Part shown: one piece after another, positions 40,350 to 49,051 of the stretch
How the letters are laid out: each line of letters begins with the position of its first letter
Numbering within the stretch: position 1 is the stretch's first letter
Assembly: GCA_963666865.1 (NCBI GenBank)
Contig: OY763072.1
Span: forward strand, 558,001-622,000
Direction: 5' to 3'
DNA from: Bin87 sp963666865
GTDB lineage: Bacteria > Chloroflexota > Dehalococcoidia > Lucifugimonadales > UBA3495
Length of the DNA stretch: 64,000 nucleotides
Made by a program: the position numbers and the translations under genes
The notes under the pieces: model-generated
Database searches by the model: none
Seen by the model: only the letters and a program-made list of their open reading frames with translations
What the model was told of the DNA's origin: nothing

Positions 40350-41319
40350 GCATCAGGTTGCGGATGCCGGAGTTGCGCATCTGTTCGATCTGTTCGGCCA
40401 CCCGGCGCGGGCTGCCCACCAGGTTTTCGGCGGCGTCCGGGTCGGGATGCTCGGCGTAGCCCTCCCGCTGGACGGGAGGAGCCTGCTGGGACATGGGAAA
40501 CTCTTTGGGGTTCCACTGCTGCCGGTAGTCCTGCATTATTGACCAGGCTTCAAGGTTGGCGGGCAGGAATTCGTCCATGGCCCGTTCGTCGGTTTCGGCC
40601 AGGTGCATCTCGCGCCACACCCAGATCTGGTCCAGGTTGCGTTCGATGGTTTGTTCGTCGAAACCCGCTTCCGCCATGGTGTCGCGGTACAGGGCGATGT
40701 CGGCGGCGGTGCTGTTGGTGGAACGACCCCTCAGCAGGATGGGCCGGCCGAGGCGGGCCATTTCGATGATAGACTCGCGGTTGATGCAGGCCCGGGCCAG
40801 GGGCGGATGAGGTTTCTGGTACGGTCGCGGGCGCACTGAGGGAAAGACCACCTGGTAATGCTCGCCGCGAAAGTCCACGTTGTCGGTGGTCCAGGCCGTC
40901 ACCATGAGCTTTTCGGCCTCCTCCATCTGCGCCGCGCCCAGGGCCGGGTCGGTGCCGAAGCCAGTGTACTCGAAGGCGTTGTAGTTGGAGCCTTTGGCGG
41001 TGCCCACCACCAGGCGGCCCCGGCTCAGGTTGTCCAGCAGGGCGGTCTGCATGGCGACGCGCACAGGATTGTGCAGGGGAAGCTCGATGATGCCGAAGCC
41101 CAGCAGCACCCGGCTGGTCTTCACGGCCAACGCGCTGGCGAACACCAGTGGGTCGCCATACACGCATTCGCCGGTGAAGTAGTGCTCGGCGATCCAGATG
41201 GCGTCAAAGCCCAGGGCTTCGACCAATACCGCTTCATCCAGGCACTCTTGTATTTCCTGGTCGTCGCGGGAGTCGTCGAATTTCATGGGGTAGAAGAAAT
41301 GGCCGAATCGCATTGTCAT
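40258..41319 (-). CDS. LLM-class flavin-dependent oxidoreductase (luciferase-like)
   Basis: 353 residues from ATG 41319 (MTMRFGHFFYPMKF); ATG 41313 is equally possible. The frame continues upstream only through a repeat element. Motifs: AVLVEALGFDAIWIAEHYF, ASALAVKTSRVLLGFGIIEL, NPVRVAMQTALLDNLSRGRL, GTAKGSNYNAFEY and GSPRRVAEQIEQMRNSG. It belongs to the same superfamily as the protein at 3423 but to a different subgroup. FMN or F420 dependence cannot be decided. It converges on the gene at 39777, overlapping its 3' end. Confidence 0.9.
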   Translation of the reverse strand: MTMRFGHFFYPMKFDDSRDDQEIQECLDEAVLVEALGFDAIWIAEHYFTGECVYGDPLVFASALAVKTSRVLLGFGIIELPLHNPVRVAMQTALLDNLSRGRLVVGTAKGSNYNAFEYTGFGTDPALGAAQMEEAEKLMVTAWTTDNVDFRGEHYQVVFPSVRPRPYQKPHPPLARACINRESIIEMARLGRPILLRGRSTNSTAADIALYRDTMAEAGFDEQTIERNLDQIWVWREMHLAETDERAMDEFLPANLEAWSIMQDYRQQWNPKEFPMSQQAPPVQREGYAEHPDPDAAENLVGSPRRVAEQIEQMRNSGIRNLMLTNRGLVSREASNRSLKLLAEQVMPKFRDG

Positions 41320-41333
41320 TCCGTAAACTATCC

Positions 41334-41433
41334 CGTCATTCCTGCGAAAGCAGGAATCCAAGCGTTTCCATAACCCCAATCATTCTGCAACAGCAGGCGA
41401 TTTCTGGATTCCCGCTTTCGCGGGAATGACGGC
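41334..41433. repeat. Composite CGTCATTCCTG-family inverted repeat
   Basis: The left half begins CGTCATTCCTGCGAAAGCAG and the right half ends CCCGCTTTCGCGGGAATGAC. About 40 bases of unrelated sequence lie between. It sits immediately upstream of the luciferase-like gene, between it and the response-regulator gene. Confidence 0.85.
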
Positions 41434-41508
41434 GAAATGTCAACGTGGGCTAGACAAGAGTTGTAATCCTGCCAATCCCATAATCTTGAAAATCCTGATT
41501 CTGACAAT

Positions 41509-42261
41509 TCAGACCTCTGCTGCGATGTCCCGGAACCGGTAACCCACGTTCCAGATAGTTTCCAGGAAGAGGTGGTCGGGGTCCTCCACCTTGGACCGAA
41601 GGCGGCGGATATGCACGTCCACGGTGCGGGTGCCGCCGAGATAGTCGTAACCCCAAACCTGGTTCAGCAGCGCTTCCCGCGTGTACACCCGGCCCGGGTT
41701 GGAGGCCAGCAGGGTCAGCAGCTGAAACTCCTTGTAGGTCAAGGAGATGCGCCGGCCCGCCATGGTCACTTCGTAACTCTGGAGGTCTATGGATAACTCG
41801 CCCACCCGAACCAGCTGCTCCCGGTTGCGCCCGTTGCGGCGGTACACGATCTGCCCCACCCGGGCGAGCAACTCGGTGGCATCCAGCGGGGCGACGATAA
41901 AGTCGTCCGGATTGAGGGACGGGTCATACTGGCCCAAGGCGGTAGTCTCCATCACCAGCAGCGTGGGCAGCTGCAGCCGGCTCACCTGCTCGATCACCGA
42001 TTGGGCGCCGATGCCCACCGCCGCCAGATCCAGCAGAACCACGTCCAGGCTGGTGGCCTGGGCCGCGTCTTCCAACTCCATGACGTCGCTGCCGGCCTGG
42101 CAGAACAGGCCGGAAAGGTCAATCTGCTTGACCAGGGACAGCATCCCTTCCCCGGGGCGCGTGAGCAAAAATACGTTGTACAACCTGGGACCTTTGCCAT
42201 CGGGAGCCGGCCGCTTCAAATTGACGATAGCCAATCCCCTGTCTATCATTGCCGGCAACAT
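41509..42261 (-). CDS. OmpR/PhoB-type response regulator with atypical receiver
   Basis: 250 residues from ATG 42261. A TATGCTAGAAT sequence lies directly before it, so the message may be leaderless. The receiver-like domain (about 25-140) keeps the acceptor Asp (VVLLDLAAVG, D78) but has no acidic pair near its N terminus (YNVFLLTRPGEG) and Pro where the conserved Lys should be (FIVAPLDATELL). Residues 150-245 form a standard PhoB-type winged helix: LTYKEFQLLTLLASNPGRVY, TREALLNQVWGYDY, RTVDVHIRRLRSKV and WNVGYRF. Regulation by phosphorylation is therefore doubtful. No kinase gene is adjacent. Confidence 0.9.
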   Translation of the reverse strand: MLPAMIDRGLAIVNLKRPAPDGKGPRLYNVFLLTRPGEGMLSLVKQIDLSGLFCQAGSDVMELEDAAQATSLDVVLLDLAAVGIGAQSVIEQVSRLQLPTLLVMETTALGQYDPSLNPDDFIVAPLDATELLARVGQIVYRRNGRNREQLVRVGELSIDLQSYEVTMAGRRISLTYKEFQLLTLLASNPGRVYTREALLNQVWGYDYLGGTRTVDVHIRRLRSKVEDPDHLFLETIWNVGYRFRDIAAEV

Positions 42262-42310
42262 CGCAATTCTAGCATAAGGCAATACGCAACTCGCCTGTAC
42301 GGAGCATCCC

Positions 42311-43108
42311 ATGACCACCGCCACCCTTCTTCCCACGCAGCCCACCGAAATAAGACGCCTCATCCGCGCCGGTGAATACGATGGTGTCACCGCCGGGCTG
42401 GCCAATGGACACGTGCAGGCCAACCTGGCCGTGCTGCCGCGCGACCTTGCCTTCGATTTCCTGCTGTTCTGCCAGCGCAACCCGCGCCCGTGCCCCCTGT
42501 TGGAAGTCATCGAAGCCGGCTCGGTGGAACCTTCCCGCACCGCTCCCGGCGCGGACATCCGCACCGACGTTCCGGCCTATCGCATCTATCAAAACGGCGA
42601 GATGGTCAATGAGGTGCAGTCCGTCGCCGACCTTTGGCGGGACGACCTGGTGTCCTTCCTGCTGGGATGCAGTTTCTCCTTCGAAGCCGCCATGTCGGAT
42701 GTTGGCATCCCCCTGCGCCACCAGGAGGCTGGCAGCAACGTGCCGATGTACATCACCAACATACCCACCAGTCCGGCGGGAATGTTCTCCGGCCCCATGG
42801 TGGTGAGTATGCGGCCCATCCCGCAGCAGCAGATCGTCCGCGCCGTGCAAGTGACGTCCCGGTTCCCCGACACCCACGGCGCTCCGGTGCATATCGGCGA
42901 TCCGGCGGCTATTGGCATCCGAGACATCCACGCGCCCGAGTTCGGCGACGCGGTGGAAATCCGGCCCGGCGAAACTCCGGTGTTCTGGGCCTGCGGCGTG
43001 ACTCCCCAGGCGGTAGCCCTCAACTGCAAGCCGCCGCTGATGATCACCCACGCGCCCGGCAAAATGTTCATCACCGACCGGCGCGACTCCGACTACGCAG
43101 TTATTTAA
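42311..43108 (+). CDS. D-glutamate cyclase, DUF1445-type half
   Basis: 265 residues matching the DUF1445 family (previously called putative hydro-lyase): IRRLIRAGEYDGVTAGLANG, HVQANLAVLPRDLAFDFLLF, CQRNPRPCPLLEV, DLVSFLLGCSFSFEAAM, GPMVVSMRPIP, and a closing CGVTPQAVALNCKPPLMITH. In vertebrate mitochondrial D-glutamate cyclase (DGLUCY) this domain is fused to a DUF4392 domain. Here the second domain is the next gene, at 43203. The expected reaction is D-glutamate to 5-oxo-D-proline. The active-site residues are not assigned from sequence alone. Confidence 0.88.
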   Translation: MTTATLLPTQPTEIRRLIRAGEYDGVTAGLANGHVQANLAVLPRDLAFDFLLFCQRNPRPCPLLEVIEAGSVEPSRTAPGADIRTDVPAYRIYQNGEMVNEVQSVADLWRDDLVSFLLGCSFSFEAAMSDVGIPLRHQEAGSNVPMYITNIPTSPAGMFSGPMVVSMRPIPQQQIVRAVQVTSRFPDTHGAPVHIGDPAAIGIRDIHAPEFGDAVEIRPGETPVFWACGVTPQAVALNCKPPLMITHAPGKMFITDRRDSDYAVI

Positions 43109-43138
43109 TCTCCGCTCATGGTGAGCCTGTCGAACCAC

Positions 43139-43198
43139 CGTCATTCCGGCGAAAGCACGTCACCCGCCTGTGGCGGGCCGGAATCCAGAACCGCGAGG
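43139..43198. repeat. CGTCATTCCGG-family repeat with internal insertion
   Basis: CGTCATTCCGGCGAAAGC, then an inserted segment with CACCCGCCTGTGGCGGG, then CCGGAATCCAG. Just before it, at 43115-43138, is another widespread stretch, GGTGAGCCTGTCGAACCAC. The element separates the two D-glutamate cyclase halves. Confidence 0.8.
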
Positions 43199-43202
43199 CA
43201 CG

Positions 43203-44078
43203 ATGACGCAAACAATTGAAGACATCATCCTGGACCACGACCGGCGCGGCATCAATGCCCTGCGACCCCACGTGCCGGCCGATTTCTGCACCCAGGCGGC
43301 CCGCTATGCGCTGGTCCACTCGGGCCCGGTGATCATCGCCACCGGGTTCTACATCATGATGAGCGACGCGCCGGAAACCGACGGGCCCCCGGGAGCCTTC
43401 GCCATCGGCAACGCCCTGCGGGAACTGGGCAACCCGGTGATGTACACGGCTGACGAGCCTATGGCCTACATGATGGCGTCCTGGCGGGCGAAGCACCGGG
43501 ATCCGTCGCCTGTGATCCGGTTCCCCATCATCGAGGATCCCAACATCAACGAACACTTCGTGCAGGAAACCATCACCGAGCGTGACCCGGCGTTGCTCAT
43601 CTCCATTGAGCGGTGTTCCCGGGACGCCGGCGGCATCTATCGCAATATGCGCGGGCGGGACATATCGCTTCAAACCGCTCGCGTGGACCGGCTCTTCGAG
43701 CGTGGGCTGCCGTCCATCGGCATCGGCGACGGCGGCAATGAGATCGGCATGGGCAACTTGCAGGAAGTCATCGCTACCGCCGACCAGTTGCCCGACCAAC
43801 CGGCGGTGGTCGGCTGCGACCGGCTGGTAATCTCCAGCACGTCCAACTGGGGCGGCTACGGCCTGGTGGCGGCCCTGTCCCTGGAGGTGGGGCGCAATCT
43901 GCTGCCCGACGTGGATGCCGACGCCGAGTGCATCCGATTCCTGGTGGACGCCGGCGCGGTCAGCGGCGTCAGCGGCGAGCACGACTACCTGGTGGACGAG
44001 TTCACGCTGGAAGAGAACGCGGCGGTGCTACAGGCCCTGCACGATTATGTGAATGAGCGGCTGCCCGGGAACGGCTGA
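43203..44078 (+). CDS. D-glutamate cyclase, DUF4392-type half
   Basis: 291 residues from ATG 43203; an upstream GTG in the frame lies within the repeat and is rejected. It matches DUF4392: GPVIIATGFYIMMSDAPETD, GPPGAFAIGNALRELGNPV, ALLISIERCSRDAGGIYRNM, GLPSIGIGDGGNEIGMGNL and STSNWGGYGLVAALSL. In eukaryotic DGLUCY the same domain follows DUF1445 in one chain, so the pair here looks like the two-gene form of the same enzyme. The repeat between them leaves a 94-base gap. Confidence 0.88.
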   Translation: MTQTIEDIILDHDRRGINALRPHVPADFCTQAARYALVHSGPVIIATGFYIMMSDAPETDGPPGAFAIGNALRELGNPVMYTADEPMAYMMASWRAKHRDPSPVIRFPIIEDPNINEHFVQETITERDPALLISIERCSRDAGGIYRNMRGRDISLQTARVDRLFERGLPSIGIGDGGNEIGMGNLQEVIATADQLPDQPAVVGCDRLVISSTSNWGGYGLVAALSLEVGRNLLPDVDADAECIRFLVDAGAVSGVSGEHDYLVDEFTLEENAAVLQALHDYVNERLPGNG

Positions 44079-44180
44079 CGTTGTCCAAAAGTCATTCGCG
44101 CCGCCTCCCCGGAGTGTGGACAGGTTGGAATTGGCATCGCATTTTCCGCGTTGGTCGCAGTGCAAGGAGTGACGTTTCTT

Positions 44181-44366
44181 ATGGTACTTTACAATTACGC
44201 TATGGAACGCTGGGTCAAGCCGTTAGCTGAAAAGCGGCGTGAGGAAGAGCGTGAGAAAGGTCGTGCCGAGGCCAACCGGCAATGGCAAGCTTGGCTACAG
44301 CGCAAAACCGAAGCCGAAAGCCAGGGATTGCCCTTCGACGAACCGCCGCCTGGCGCAGCGGAGTAA
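44181..44366 (+). CDS. Small basic, probably membrane-associated protein
   Basis: 61 residues from ATG 44181, with AAGGAG 12 bases upstream; TTG 44151 would add a hydrophobic N-terminal ten residues. A short hydrophobic start is followed by a highly charged helix (LAEKRREEEREKGRAEANRQ, then WQAWLQRK). The layout, hydrophobic start plus charged helix, resembles the tail of the protein at 52497. Function unknown. Confidence 0.5.
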   Translation: MVLYNYAMERWVKPLAEKRREEEREKGRAEANRQWQAWLQRKTEAESQGLPFDEPPPGAAE

Positions 44367-44403
44367 CCACCGCTGACCGTTACAGCATCTTCCAGGATAG
44401 ATC

Positions 44404-45528
44404 ATGGGCGACTGCAAATACTGCGGCCAAAAAGCCGGTTTCATGCGGGGCAAGCACAAAGAGTGCGAGTCAACCTATCAGGCCGGCCGGCAGCGGATGG
44501 TCGCCCTGGTCGCCCAGGCGGCGAGCCGCTCGAATTTCAGTGAGGCGGCGTTGCTGGAAGATCTTTCCTCCATTGCCCAGGCATCATACATCGACGACGA
44601 CGTGATCAGGGCGGTCATTGCCGAAGGCTGGCATCAGGCCGTTACGGAGGGTTTGGCCGACGGGATACTCACCCAGGACGAAGAGGCCCGGCTGCGGGAT
44701 TTCCGGGACCAGTTCGCCCTCAATGATCAATGGGACAAAACCAGTCAAGACGCCGGCGAGCAATTGGACCGGGCATCCCGGGACCGTCTGATGCTGGACG
44801 CCCGCCTGGCCGCGCTGGCTACATTTGACGGCAACACTCACCGAAACGAACTGGCCGCCACTCTGGAAGAATCGGAGCTGTCTTCAGTCGAGCAGCAGTT
44901 GTTGCTGGCCCAGGCCTGGGAAGCCGCCGTTGAGGGTTCTCTCGAGGATGGCATTCTTACGCTGGACGAAGAGAATGCCCTCGTCCGCTATCTGCGCCAC
45001 TTCGACCTCTCGCAGACCCTGGTGGATACCAACGGGGCTTATCAGAACATGATCAAGTCCGCCGTGATCAGAGAAGCGGCGGAGGGCCTCATACCGGAAC
45101 GGCTAACCCTAAAATCCCGGCCGCCGTTCAACCTGATGAAATCGGAGCAACTGGTCTGGCTGATTGACGGCGTGGGCTACTACGAGGTGAAGACCCGGCG
45201 GGAACGGCGCGGCGCTTCCCACGGCGTCAGCATCCGCGTGGCCAAGGGCCTGTATTACAGCCCGCGCACCTTCCGCAGTCGGGCCGTCGAGTGGGAGGAA
45301 ACCGTCCACGAGGACACCGGGCTGCTGGGCGTAACCAGCAAGCACATCTACTTCCACGGTTCACGCAAGCGGTTCCGCATCCGCTACGACCGCATCGTGT
45401 CCTTCGAGCCTTACGAGGACGGCATCGGCGTCATGCGCGACGCCCAGACCGCGAAGCCGCAAACCTTCCGCACGGGAGACGGCTGGTTCATCTACAACCT
45501 GGTGACCAACCTGGCGCAGCGCTGGTAG
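44404..45528 (+). CDS. Zinc-ribbon protein with duplicated helical domain
   Basis: 374 residues. It starts with a zinc-ribbon half (CKYCGQKAGFMRGKHKEC). Two similar helical units follow, each with a D-G-I-L-T-x-D-E-E motif: EGLADGILTQDEEARLRDF near residue 90 and EGSLEDGILTLDEENALVRY near 185. They resemble TerB-like or EF-hand-like helical repeats. From about residue 230 to the end is a beta-rich domain: PPFNLMKSEQLVWLIDGVGY, GVSIRVAKGLYYSPRTF, KRFRIRYDRIVSFEPYEDG, which looks PH-like. It is convergent with uvrB. Function unknown. Confidence 0.75.
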   Translation: MGDCKYCGQKAGFMRGKHKECESTYQAGRQRMVALVAQAASRSNFSEAALLEDLSSIAQASYIDDDVIRAVIAEGWHQAVTEGLADGILTQDEEARLRDFRDQFALNDQWDKTSQDAGEQLDRASRDRLMLDARLAALATFDGNTHRNELAATLEESELSSVEQQLLLAQAWEAAVEGSLEDGILTLDEENALVRYLRHFDLSQTLVDTNGAYQNMIKSAVIREAAEGLIPERLTLKSRPPFNLMKSEQLVWLIDGVGYYEVKTRRERRGASHGVSIRVAKGLYYSPRTFRSRAVEWEETVHEDTGLLGVTSKHIYFHGSRKRFRIRYDRIVSFEPYEDGIGVMRDAQTAKPQTFRTGDGWFIYNLVTNLAQRW

Positions 45529-45536
45529 GTCGTACT

Positions 45537-47537
45537 CTATACCAGCGCCAGCATCTTCTCTTCGGTGACGATAATCTTCTTCAACTCCAGCATCTCGTCC
45601 CGAAGGTGCGCCGCCTTTTCGAACTCCAGGGCGCGGGCGGCCTCCTTCATCTGGAACTCCAGGTCCTTGATGACCCGGTACATGTCATCGCGGGACATCT
45701 CCTCGCGGGCCACCTGGTAGGCCGCTTTGGTCTCGGCGACGCCGCGCAGACCCTCGGTGATGTCCTTGACCGCCTTGTGGATGGACTGGGGTTCGATGCC
45801 GTGGCGCTTGTTGTGCGCGCCCTGGATCCCCCGCCGGCGGTAGGTCTCGTCGATGGAGCGCTGCATGGAGTCGGTGATGCGGTCGGCGTACATGATGACG
45901 TGGCCCGAAGCGTGGCGGGCGGCGCGGCCGACGGTCTGGATCAGCGAGGTGGTGGAGCGCAGGTAGCCCTCCTTGTCGGCGTCCAGGATGGCGACGAGGC
46001 TGACTTCCGGCAGATCCAACCCTTCCCGCAGCAGGTTGATGCCCACCACCACGTCGTAGATGCCCAGGCGCAGGTCGCGCAGGATTTCCACCCGGTTCAG
46101 GGTCTCGATGTCCGAGTGCAGGTAGTGGTTGCGTATGCCCATCTCAGACAGGTAATCGGCCATTTCCTCGGCCATGCGCTTGGTGAGGGTGGTTACCAGC
46201 ACCCGCTCCTGCACATCGACGCGCCGGCGGATTTCGTGGAGCAGGTCGTCGATCTGCCCGTCGGTGGGCTTGACCTCTATGGTGGGGTCCAGCAGGCCGG
46301 TGGGACGAATCACCTGTTCGACTATGGTGCTGGTGCGCTCCATTTCCAGCGGCCCCGGCGTCGCCGACACGTACACCACCTGGTTGATGTGGTCCTCGAA
46401 CTCCTGGAAGTGCAGGGGCCGGTTGTCCAGGGCCGAGGGCAGGCGGAAGCCGTATTCCACCAGCGTGGTCTTGCGTGAGATGTCGCCGTTGTACATTCCC
46501 CGCACCTGGGGCAGCGTCATGTGGGATTCATCGACAAACATCAGGTAATCGTCGGGGAAGTAGTCCAGCAGGGTCCACGGCGGACTGCCGGCCTCGCGCC
46601 GGGACAGGTGGCGGGCGTAGTTCTCCACGCCGGCGCAGAAGCCGGTCTCGTCCAGCATCTCCATGTCATAGCGAGTGCGCTGCTCCAGCCGTTGGGCTTC
46701 CAGCAACTTGCCCTGCTGGCGGAAGTCGTCAACGCGCTCGCGCATTTCGGCTTCAATGTCAATCAGGGCGGCGTCCAGCTTCTCCCGGCTGGTGACGAAG
46801 TGCTTGGCGGGATAGATGGAGAAGTCCTGCCGCTCGTTGAGCACCTCGCCGGTCAACGTGTCCAGCGTCAGGATCCGCTCCACCTCGTCGCCGAAGAACT
46901 GGATGCGGACGGCGAATTCCTCGTAGGCCGGCACGATTTCCAGGGTGTCGCCGCGCACGGTGAACCGGCCCCGGGCCAGGTCGGTGTCGTTGCGCTCGTA
47001 CTGCATATCAATGAGCTGGCGCAGCAGGGCGCGGCGGTTGTATTCTTCGCCGACTTCCACGCGGGCCACCATCTCGAAGTAGTCCGACGGGTCGCCCAGA
47101 CCGTAGATGCAGGACACCGATGCCACAATCAGCGTATCCCGGCGGGTGAGCAGCGACGTGGTGGCGGCCAGCCGGAGCTTGTCCAGCTCTTCGTTGACGC
47201 TGCTGTCCTTCTCGATATAGGTATCAGAGCGCGGGATGTACGCTTCCGGCTGGTAGTAATCGTAGTAGGAAACAAAGTATTCCACGGCGTTGTGTGGGAA
47301 GAACTCCTTGAACTCGGTGGCCAGCTGCGCCGCCAGCGTCTTGTTGTGGGCGATGACGATGGTGGGACGCTGCACTTCCTGGACGATGTTGGCCATGGTG
47401 AAGGTCTTGCCGCTGCCGGTAACGCCCAGCAGGGTCTGGTAATTCAGGCCCTCGCGCACGCCGGCCGACAGCTTCCGCACCGCCGGCTCCTGGTCGCCCA
47501 TCATGCCGAAGTCGGCCACCAGCTGAAAATCAGGCAT
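45537..47537 (-). CDS. uvrB: Excinuclease ABC subunit B
   Basis: 666 residues, the standard length. UvrB verifies DNA damage handed over by UvrA and recruits UvrC in nucleotide excision repair. The Walker A is GVTGSGKTFTMAN (38-50). The beta-hairpin region follows (EYFVSYYDYYQPEAYIP). DEAD-like VDESH and helicase motif VI (QTVGRAARHASG) are present. The C-terminal UVR motif (IKDLEFQMKEAARALEFEKA) binds UvrC. It is preceded by a Uma2 gene on the same strand with a gap of 12 bases. Confidence 0.98.
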   Translation of the reverse strand: MPDFQLVADFGMMGDQEPAVRKLSAGVREGLNYQTLLGVTGSGKTFTMANIVQEVQRPTIVIAHNKTLAAQLATEFKEFFPHNAVEYFVSYYDYYQPEAYIPRSDTYIEKDSSVNEELDKLRLAATTSLLTRRDTLIVASVSCIYGLGDPSDYFEMVARVEVGEEYNRRALLRQLIDMQYERNDTDLARGRFTVRGDTLEIVPAYEEFAVRIQFFGDEVERILTLDTLTGEVLNERQDFSIYPAKHFVTSREKLDAALIDIEAEMRERVDDFRQQGKLLEAQRLEQRTRYDMEMLDETGFCAGVENYARHLSRREAGSPPWTLLDYFPDDYLMFVDESHMTLPQVRGMYNGDISRKTTLVEYGFRLPSALDNRPLHFQEFEDHINQVVYVSATPGPLEMERTSTIVEQVIRPTGLLDPTIEVKPTDGQIDDLLHEIRRRVDVQERVLVTTLTKRMAEEMADYLSEMGIRNHYLHSDIETLNRVEILRDLRLGIYDVVVGINLLREGLDLPEVSLVAILDADKEGYLRSTTSLIQTVGRAARHASGHVIMYADRITDSMQRSIDETYRRRGIQGAHNKRHGIEPQSIHKAVKDITEGLRGVAETKAAYQVAREEMSRDDMYRVIKDLEFQMKEAARALEFEKAAHLRDEMLELKKIIVTEEKMLALV

Positions 47538-47549
47538 AGTTCCTCCCGT

Positions 47550-48383
47550 TTATGCTTCGCCCCGCAGACGCTGCAACTCGGCTTCCATTTCCGCCATGCG
47601 CGCTTCGGCGGCCTGGCGGGCGGCTTGCTCCTCGGCCAGGCGACCTTCGATTTCTGTTCGCGCCGCGCGCTCGACGGATAGATGCTCTTCCGCTGTAGCG
47701 CGCGCTACCCGCTCCTCGACGAGCCGCTCTTCCGCCTCCACACGCGCTTCCCGCATTTCGTAGTAATCCTCCAACCATACATCCCCAGCCGGGTCGTAAA
47801 ACCGCAGCCTGCCTTCGTCCCAGCAAAGGTCGAGGCCCAGCGCTGTGCTGTGGCCCCGCACCATACCGTCGGCCCCCGGAGCAACATCAATTCGCACGTA
47901 CTCCCCGTTTTCCAACCGCTCGCCCACCAGCGGCTCGCCGTAATGCTCGCTGTCCGGGGTCGCGTCGTACCGCCAATATTCGGAAATTCCGATAGATGCG
48001 TACAGGCTGCGCTTCCATCCGGTGTCTTCTCTACCGGTGCTCTCCGAGCCAATTTCCAGCACGAAGTCGGGAACTTTCCCAACGTGCCAGATGAAGTACG
48101 AATTGTAAGGCCTGACGGCAGTGCGGTTGACGCCGAAGGCCACGTAGCAGTCCGGTGACACGACGGCCCTGGGATTGCCTTGCTCGTAATAGAGGAATGT
48201 GTCGCCGCTCACGATGACATCGTAATACTGTTCCAGATACGCCCTGAGCACTGGCGTAACCTGTTCGAAAACGGGCTCTTGTTCAAATCCATCAGGCAAG
48301 GGGATACCGTCCGAATCGGGGTAATAAATGCCGTCAAAAACGTTGGGTCCCGTGGACAATGGATGCGGTTTTGCAGTGGTCAT
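47550..48383 (-). CDS. Uma2 family protein with C-terminal coiled coil
   Basis: 277 residues. The first ~205 are a Uma2-like domain of a divergent kind: DGIPLPDGFEQEPVFEQVTP, RAVVSPDCYVAFGV, KVPDFVLEIGSESTGREDTG, KRSLYASIGISEYWRYD. The last ~75 residues are a heptad coiled coil rich in Ala, Glu and Arg (RVEAEERLVEERVARATAEE and RAARTEIEGRLAEEQAARQA). It lies directly upstream of uvrB and is probably co-transcribed with it. It differs from the other four Uma2 genes here by size and tail. Confidence 0.88.
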   Translation of the reverse strand: MTTAKPHPLSTGPNVFDGIYYPDSDGIPLPDGFEQEPVFEQVTPVLRAYLEQYYDVIVSGDTFLYYEQGNPRAVVSPDCYVAFGVNRTAVRPYNSYFIWHVGKVPDFVLEIGSESTGREDTGWKRSLYASIGISEYWRYDATPDSEHYGEPLVGERLENGEYVRIDVAPGADGMVRGHSTALGLDLCWDEGRLRFYDPAGDVWLEDYYEMREARVEAEERLVEERVARATAEEHLSVERAARTEIEGRLAEEQAARQAAEARMAEMEAELQRLRGEA

Positions 48384-48460
48384 GGCGATACCCCGTTCTG
48401 GTTCGTACCTGGTTCAAACCGACGCCGGCAAACCGGCGCACGCATTATAAGGCATCCGTC

Positions 48461-49048
48461 TCATCCGCCGCCCACTGCCAGCAGCGCTTGTCTTATCTTA
48501 TCTTCCACCGAGGCGTCTGCGGACAGTTCCAGCGACGCAATGGCCTGCCGGGCGTCCGCCAACGGCATACCAAGGGCGGTCAGCGCCTCCACGGCTTCAG
48601 CGTCGGTTCCTCCTACGGCTACAGCGCCGGGCGCTCCGGCATCGGCATCCGGCAGCTTGCCCCGCAGTTCCAGCACCACGCGCTGGGCGATCCGGCGGCC
48701 CACGCCCTGCGCCCGTGCCAGCGCCGCCACGTCCTCCGATGCCACCGCGTTGCGAAAGCCGTCCTCGCCCAGTTCCGAAAGGATGGACAGGGCGGAGCGC
48801 GGCCCCACTCCGGACACTCCGGTCAGCGCGCCAAAAAGTTCCACCGACCCGGCGTCGGGAAAACCGTACAGCGTCGGTTGTTCGTTCTGGATCCGCAGTA
48901 CGGTGTGGAGGCGAACCGGCTCCCCGACGCTGCCCAGCGTGGCAATGGCTGACGCCGGCACGAACACCTGCAACGTGATGCCGCCGACCTGTACGTTCAC
49001 CCAGTCCGGGCCGACGGCCTCCAGCGCGCCGTGCACGCCGACCAGCAC
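48461..49048 (-). CDS. ruvA: Holliday junction helicase subunit RuvA
   Basis: 195 residues from GTG 49048. The N-terminal OB fold (WVNVQVGGITLQVFVPAS) is followed by helix-hairpin-helix motifs (FGALTGVSGVGPRSALSIL and ARAQGVGRRIAQRVVLEL), then a linker and the C-terminal RuvB-binding domain (EAVEALTALGMPLADARQAI). It sits 3 bases after ruvC. RuvB is not found in the window. Confidence 0.97.
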   Translation of the reverse strand: MLVGVHGALEAVGPDWVNVQVGGITLQVFVPASAIATLGSVGEPVRLHTVLRIQNEQPTLYGFPDAGSVELFGALTGVSGVGPRSALSILSELGEDGFRNAVASEDVAALARAQGVGRRIAQRVVLELRGKLPDADAGAPGAVAVGGTDAEAVEALTALGMPLADARQAIASLELSADASVEDKIRQALLAVGGG

Positions 49049-49051
49049 TGC

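Noticed and set aside
41319..41379. N-terminal extension of the luciferase-like protein
   Set aside because: The extra codons come from a dispersed repeat (CFRRNDG), not from the enzyme family.
43170..43202. N-terminal extension of the DUF4392 protein
   Set aside because: It lies in the repeat at 43139 and has no family similarity.
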